The notes beneath the pieces were generated by a model. It saw only the letters and a list, made by a program, of their open reading frames with translations, was not told the origin of the DNA and searched no databases. Shown piece by piece: positions 59,545 to 64,000 of a DNA stretch of 64,000 nucleotides. Made by a program: the position numbers and the translations under genes. Position 1 is the first letter of the stretch; every line of letters starts with the position of its first letter. Source of the stretch: Collinsella aerofaciens (lineage in GTDB: Bacteria; Actinomycetota; Coriobacteriia; Coriobacteriales; Coriobacteriaceae); the NCBI RefSeq assembly GCF_902364945.1, contig NZ_CABJFS010000006.1, positions 106,236-170,235 of the forward strand, given 5' to 3'.

Positions 59545-60354
59545 CTAGCGGGCCTGCTTTACCTTGGCCGCTGCTTCGACAAACGACTTCCACAGGTTAA
59601 AGTCGGTCTCGAGCGTCTTCCACGTGTACTCAGGGTGCCATTGCACGCCCAAGCAGAATGGCTGGCCTTCGACCTCGATGCACTCGGGAACGCCGTCGGT
59701 TGCCTTGGCGACCAAACGCGTGCTCTTACCCAGACGATCGACGCAGCAGTGGTGTGCGGAGTTGGTCTGGATCAGCCTGTGCCCGCCAAGCGCGCGCTCC
59801 AACAGCGAGCCCGGCACGACCTCGACGGGATGCACGGGGTCGTTGAGCACGTGGGTATGGCGCCACTGCGTGCGGCCCTCGCGAGCGCCCAGGCTCGGCA
59901 CGTCCATGCACAGGGTGCCGCCAGTGGCGACATTGAGCAACTGCGTGCCGCGGCAGGTGGTAAAGAGCGGCTTTTTGGCGCGGAGTACCTCGCCGACCAG
60001 CTTAAACTCAAAGCTATCGCGGATCTCGCAGCAGAGGGTGGGGTCGTAGGGTCGATCATCGCCCCAACGTTTGGGGTTGACATCGGGGCCGCCGGGAATG
60101 GCGATGCCGTCGGCGATATCGACGTAATGACGGATGACCTCAATGTCCTCGGTGATGGACATCTGCAGCGGCAGGCCGCCGGCGGCAAGGATGGCATCGA
60201 CAAAGACACTTGCGATTTCCTCGTTGGGGGAGAGCGTTTCGCTAAAAAATGGCTTCGCCTCTTCCCAGCGCGGCGCCACCAGGATGAGCGGACGGTCGGC
60301 GGGGTCGACGTTGACGTGCGGGGTGTATGACGATGAAGTGCGAGTTCCGATCAT
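59545..60354 (-). CDS. Class I glutamine-amidotransferase-like hydrolase (peptidase C26)
   Basis: A 269-residue protein of the C26 gamma-glutamyl hydrolase family (PuuD-like). The nucleophile Cys134 lies in LFTTCRGTQLLNVA and the catalytic His/Glu in LGVQWHPEYT; PGGPDVNP is typical. Such enzymes hydrolyse gamma-glutamyl amides. It is downstream of and co-directional with an amino-acid ABC transporter, so it may act on an imported gamma-glutamyl compound. The start ATG 60354 has a weak ribosome binding site; the longer in-frame extension is not supported. Confidence 0.87.
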   Translation of the reverse strand: MIGTRTSSSYTPHVNVDPADRPLILVAPRWEEAKPFFSETLSPNEEIASVFVDAILAAGGLPLQMSITEDIEVIRHYVDIADGIAIPGGPDVNPKRWGDDRPYDPTLCCEIRDSFEFKLVGEVLRAKKPLFTTCRGTQLLNVATGGTLCMDVPSLGAREGRTQWRHTHVLNDPVHPVEVVPGSLLERALGGHRLIQTNSAHHCCVDRLGKSTRLVAKATDGVPECIEVEGQPFCLGVQWHPEYTWKTLETDFNLWKSFVEAAAKVKQAR

Positions 60355-60406
60355 AGGTGTTGCTTTCGAGTTTGGATGGTCATGGCGAGCGGATATGGCA
60401 ATTGGG

Positions 60407-61171
<765 letters not shown>

Positions 61172-61207
61172 GGTGCTCGGCTCCTTATGACTCGAAATGG
61201 TAAATCG

Positions 61208-62041
61208 TTAGCGAATGATGGTCGCGCCGGTCTTGTGCGAAACGTAGACAGCGGCCTTGTTGATCGCGACGTTGATGAGGATGTAGATGACCGCGATAAC
61301 CAGGTAGACCGACACGAGGGCGTCGTAGTTGGTAATGAGCACGCGGGCATTTTGCATGAGGTCGGGGTAGCTCACCACGTAGGCGACGGTGGTGTCTTTG
61401 ACTACGACCACGAGCTGCGAAATCAACGACGGAATGATAAACCGAATCGCCTGGGGCAATACGATTTTAAAGGTGATTTTGGCCTTGGAGAGACCGAGCG
61501 CCTGGGCTGCCTCGACCTGACCACGCGGCACGGCGTTGACGCCTGCGCGGAAGATCTCGGCCAGTACACCGGCTGCGGCGAGCGCGACGGGAAGCGTGAG
61601 CATCCAAAACGACGGCAGTGAAATCTTGTACTGAGGCAGCACCAAAAAGAAGAAGTAGATGAACAGCAGGCTCGGTACGCCACGGAAGAAATCGGTGAGC
61701 ACGCGGCAGACCAGCTGCAGCGGCTTGATGTCGCTGGTACGGCCGAGCATGAGGGCTAAGCCCAGTACCAGCGCGATGGCGCCGGCGGTGAGCGCGACCT
61801 TTACCGTGCCCTCAAAACCGGCAAGCAGGAACTTCCAGGTGGTGAGGTGCGTAAAGAAGTACCAGTAATGGACCGAAAGCTGGCTGGTCACATAAAAGCG
61901 CTGCAGTACCAGAGCGATGAGCGCGGCCACGGCAACAAGTGAGATGGCGGTGCCGACGCGAATCTTGGCGCGCATCTTGGGGCCGGGAGCCTCGTAGAGC
62001 GCATCGCGCATGGTGAGCGCGGAGGTGGAGTGCTTGCTCAT
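61208..62041 (-). CDS. Polar amino-acid ABC transporter, permease 2
   Basis: A 277-residue permease of the HisM/GltK type with about five helices after an N-terminal tail. The EAA-like motif is AAQALGLSKAKITFKIVLPQAI. The N-terminal 25 residues (MSKHSTSALTMRDALYEAPG) are hydrophilic and the first helix is near residue 30. ATG 62041 overlaps the stop of permease 1 by four bases. Confidence 0.92.
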   Translation of the reverse strand: MSKHSTSALTMRDALYEAPGPKMRAKIRVGTAISLVAVAALIALVLQRFYVTSQLSVHYWYFFTHLTTWKFLLAGFEGTVKVALTAGAIALVLGLALMLGRTSDIKPLQLVCRVLTDFFRGVPSLLFIYFFFLVLPQYKISLPSFWMLTLPVALAAAGVLAEIFRAGVNAVPRGQVEAAQALGLSKAKITFKIVLPQAIRFIIPSLISQLVVVVKDTTVAYVVSYPDLMQNARVLITNYDALVSVYLVIAVIYILINVAINKAAVYVSHKTGATIIR

Positions 62042-62697
62042 CGGAGGATTCTCACCTTCTTATCGATATAGTTGCCAATGTGGCTCACCACAAAGGCCGT
62101 GCCCAGGTAGCCGAGCGCCGAGATAAAGAACGCGGCGACGCCGCCGAGCGAGCGCGTGTTGATGTAGCTCACCACGCCGGTGAGCTCCTGCGGTTTAAGC
62201 GGCACCTGACTGCCGAGCGCGGTGGTGAGCATGACGGCGATAAAGAGGTTGGTCATGGGCAGCACGCTCGAGCGCAGCGCCTGCGGAATCACGATCTTGG
62301 CGAGGATACGGCTGAAGCTCATGCCCAGCGAGCGGGCGGCTTCCACCTGGCCGACACCGACGGTGTTGATGCCGCTCATAAAGTTCTCGGAGCCAAAGGC
62401 AGAACCCAAGAGCACTGTGGCGACGATGACGCAGGTGCGGTAGGGCAGGACGACCTTGAGCGGCGGCAGCGCGTAGACGACGATAATGAGCAGCGCGATG
62501 CCGGGGATGTTACGGAAGACCTGGACATACAGGTCGCCAAAGACGCGCAGCGGCTTGAGCGGCGACACGCGCATCACGGTGACGGCGACGGCCAGCACCA
62601 TGGCGATGGCAAACGACTCAAGCGTCATGCCCCAGGTTGCTAGCAGCGCGTCGATATAGTTCTGGCCATAGAGCGACCAGAGCTCGGAGAGACTCAT
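62038..62697 (-). CDS. Polar amino-acid ABC transporter, permease 1
   Basis: A 219-residue permease with five helices and the EAA motif EAARSLGMSFSRILAKIVIPQAL. It pairs with permease 2 in the heteromeric importer. ATG 62697 follows GGGAGG. It is separated from the binding-protein gene by 138 bases that hold a hairpin, typical of differential expression in such operons. Confidence 0.92.
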   Translation of the reverse strand: MSLSELWSLYGQNYIDALLATWGMTLESFAIAMVLAVAVTVMRVSPLKPLRVFGDLYVQVFRNIPGIALLIIVVYALPPLKVVLPYRTCVIVATVLLGSAFGSENFMSGINTVGVGQVEAARSLGMSFSRILAKIVIPQALRSSVLPMTNLFIAVMLTTALGSQVPLKPQELTGVVSYINTRSLGGVAAFFISALGYLGTAFVVSHIGNYIDKKVRILR

Positions 62698-62721
62698 GCG
62701 GACCTCCCGCCGGTAAGGAAA

Positions 62722-62747
62722 GGGGCTCCCGTGTGTACGGAAGCCCC
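62722..62747 (-). terminator. Intercistronic attenuating hairpin
   Basis: GGGGCTCCCGT (62722-62732) pairs with ACGGAAGCCCC (62737-62747) with one mismatch. On the minus strand TTTCCTTACC follows. It lies between the binding-protein and permease genes and would let more binding protein than permease be made. Confidence 0.65.
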
Positions 62748-62835
62748 GACAACTCAGTGAGGAAACAGTTTAGCGCAATAAAGCGCATCGTGCGTTTCCG
62801 TATGGTTTCGTAGCGGCCGTTACTAGGCTCGCTGC

Positions 62836-63831
62836 CTAGGCGCCGATCTCGGGCAGCTCGGGAACATTGGTGTCGCCCGTACGGTCGCCAATGCAGATCT
62901 GCCACAGCTCGGTCCAGGTGCCGTCATCCTCGATCTTCTTAAGGAAGTCGTTGACAAAGGCGACACCGTCGGAATCGAGCGGCAGGCCGATGCCGTAGGG
63001 CTCCTTGCTGCCGAAGGGCTTGCCGGCAATCTTGTACTTGCCGGGCTCGCGGACCAGGGCGCTCTGCTGCATGTTGTTGTCGATGACGTAGGCATCGACG
63101 CGGCCCTGCTGGAGTGCCTGACGTGCCTCCTCGTCGGTCTTGAACTCCTGCTGGCTGGCCTTGGGGGCGAACTCCTCCAGGATGGCGGGGCCGTTGGAGC
63201 CGGACTGGACGGCGACGTTCTTGTCGGCCAGGTCGTCGACGCCCTTGATGTCGTCGTTGTCGGCGAGCACCAGGATAGCCTGCTGGGTGTAGTAGTAGGG
63301 ACCGGCGAAGGAGACGAGCTTCTTGCGCTCATCGGTGATGGTGTAGGTGGCAAAGACGGCGTCAACCTGGCCGTTCTGCAGGACGGACTCGCGCGTGTCC
63401 GAGGTCACCTGGGTGATCTCGACCTTGTTCTCGCCCAGGATGTAGTTGGACAGGAGCTGTGCGATACCGGCGTCGAAGCCGCGGGTCTGACCGTCTTTCT
63501 CGTTGAGGAGGGAGAAAAGTGTGGAGGTCTGAACGCCACCGATCTTAAAGACACCGGCGTCCTTGACGGCCGTGGCCCAGGTGCTGGCGGCGATGGCGTC
63601 GTCATCGGCCTTGGGGCCGTTGTCGACGAGTTTGTCGAATGCCTTGGCATCGAGTATGGTGGAAGCCTCGGTATCTTCGGAGCTCTTGGAGGAGCCGGCG
63701 GCGGAACCCTTGTCGGCTTCGGCGCTGGTGTCGGAGCAGCCGGCAAGACCAAGGCCGGCGACGGTTGCGAAGGTGGCGGCGACGAAGCCGCGGCGGTCGA
63801 GAACGACCTGCTGGGAGAGGTTTTTGCTCAT
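62836..63831 (-). CDS. Amino-acid ABC transporter substrate-binding lipoprotein
   Basis: A 331-residue type 3 solute-binding protein. The signal has Arg13-Arg14 (RRGFVAATFATVAG) and a lipobox LAGC with Cys32, then a Ser/Ala/Asp-rich linker to about residue 60. The twin-Arg start suggests Tat export. The binding domain shows GFDAGIAQLLSNYILG, QVDAVFATYTITDERKKLVSFAGPYYYTQQAI and QGRVDAYVIDNN, typical of the glutamine/glutamate group. ATG 63831 is the earliest start with a ribosome binding site (GAAAGGTG). It is the first gene of the importer operon. Confidence 0.93.
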   Translation of the reverse strand: MSKNLSQQVVLDRRGFVAATFATVAGLGLAGCSDTSAEADKGSAAGSSKSSEDTEASTILDAKAFDKLVDNGPKADDDAIAASTWATAVKDAGVFKIGGVQTSTLFSLLNEKDGQTRGFDAGIAQLLSNYILGENKVEITQVTSDTRESVLQNGQVDAVFATYTITDERKKLVSFAGPYYYTQQAILVLADNDDIKGVDDLADKNVAVQSGSNGPAILEEFAPKASQQEFKTDEEARQALQQGRVDAYVIDNNMQQSALVREPGKYKIAGKPFGSKEPYGIGLPLDSDGVAFVNDFLKKIEDDGTWTELWQICIGDRTGDTNVPELPEIGA

Positions 63832-63874
63832 GGTAGAACACCTTTCTCAATAAAATCCCTAGCGGTTGAGTAGA

Positions 63875-63904
63875 GTTATACCCTATCGCGCTCAAATGGG
63901 TCAA
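63875..63904 (-). promoter_or_regulatory. Promoter of the amino-acid importer operon
   Basis: On the minus strand TTGACC (63899-63904) and TATAAC (63875-63880) are 18 bp apart. The expected start is about 40 bases before the lipoprotein ATG. Confidence 0.65.
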
Positions 63905-64000
63905 CACGAAATAACTCAGAAACATACTTACCTTATGGGTTATTCTACCTACCAGACGATATGAGCAGGACATAAAAACATTGAGAGCCCCTGCTGCATG

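Overview
The window reads as a chromosomal segment of a high-G+C, anaerobic, fermentative Gram-positive bacterium. The best guess is a gut Coriobacteriia member, most likely Collinsella or a close relative. This is inferred from the gene families: membrane-anchored LuxR-type regulators, pyruvate formate-lyase, PTS sugar uptake, an ATP-type phosphofructokinase of the GGNGS/PKTIDND kind, and many G+C-rich intergenic hairpin repeats. No rRNA, tRNA, CRISPR array, transposase or prophage gene was seen.

Layout. 1-4.7 kb: a LuxR-type membrane regulator, a YtcJ-like amidohydrolase and a MATE exporter. 5-7.1 kb: a LuxR regulator divergent from agmatine deiminase. 7.3-11 kb: an AlbA_2 regulator, a GNAT acetyltransferase and DAHP synthase. 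11.5-16.3 kb: a MarR-ABC-ABC exporter operon with a clear operator. 16.5-18.4 kb: a short-chain dehydrogenase and a 2-keto-3-deoxygluconate permease. 18.8-21.2 kb: pyruvate formate-lyase encoded as two polypeptides. 21.5-27.2 kb: a LacI-controlled sucrose/fructoside cluster (two GH32 enzymes and a PTS EIIBC). 27.4-30.8 kb: DegV, PFL-activating enzyme, MTA/SAH nucleosidase and YsxC/EngB GTPase. 31-36.3 kb: the aspartate-family cluster thrB-thrC / lysC-asd. 36.7-46.2 kb: Ogt, a ClC channel, a GyrI-like protein, a MacB-like ABC exporter, a membrane XRE regulator and PfkA. 46.4-53.3 kb: an Ntn-type amidase, M18 aminopeptidase, 2-hydroxyacid dehydrogenase, methionine aminopeptidase, a radical SAM protein and an alpha/beta hydrolase. 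53.5-55.8 kb: a degenerate GGDEF-REC-HD-GYP protein followed by an Hpt protein. 56-59.4 kb: a lower-G+C DUF2975-XRE-ABC cassette resembling bacteriocin-immunity transporters. 59.5-63.8 kb: an amino-acid ABC transporter with a C26 glutamine-amidotransferase-like hydrolase.

How the genes connect. Sugars enter by PTS, are hydrolysed by GH32 enzymes and pass through PfkA; pyruvate is cleaved by the two-piece PFL, which the PflA encoded about 7 kb downstream would activate. LysC, Asd, ThrB and ThrC cover most of threonine synthesis; homoserine dehydrogenase is not in the window.

The most notable points are (1) the split PFL: the catalytic chain ends just before the glycyl-radical domain, which is a separate 83-residue gene with its own ribosome binding site; and (2) a family of modular long hairpins placed 13-28 bases after stop codons, in gene orientation, with unique outer stems, a shared internal bulge motif and a small apical hairpin. 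A perfect 35-bp inverted repeat around an A+T-rich core, a 62-bp-period alternating array and several operator-like palindromes add to the non-coding content. All functional assignments come from reading motifs; no database search was run.
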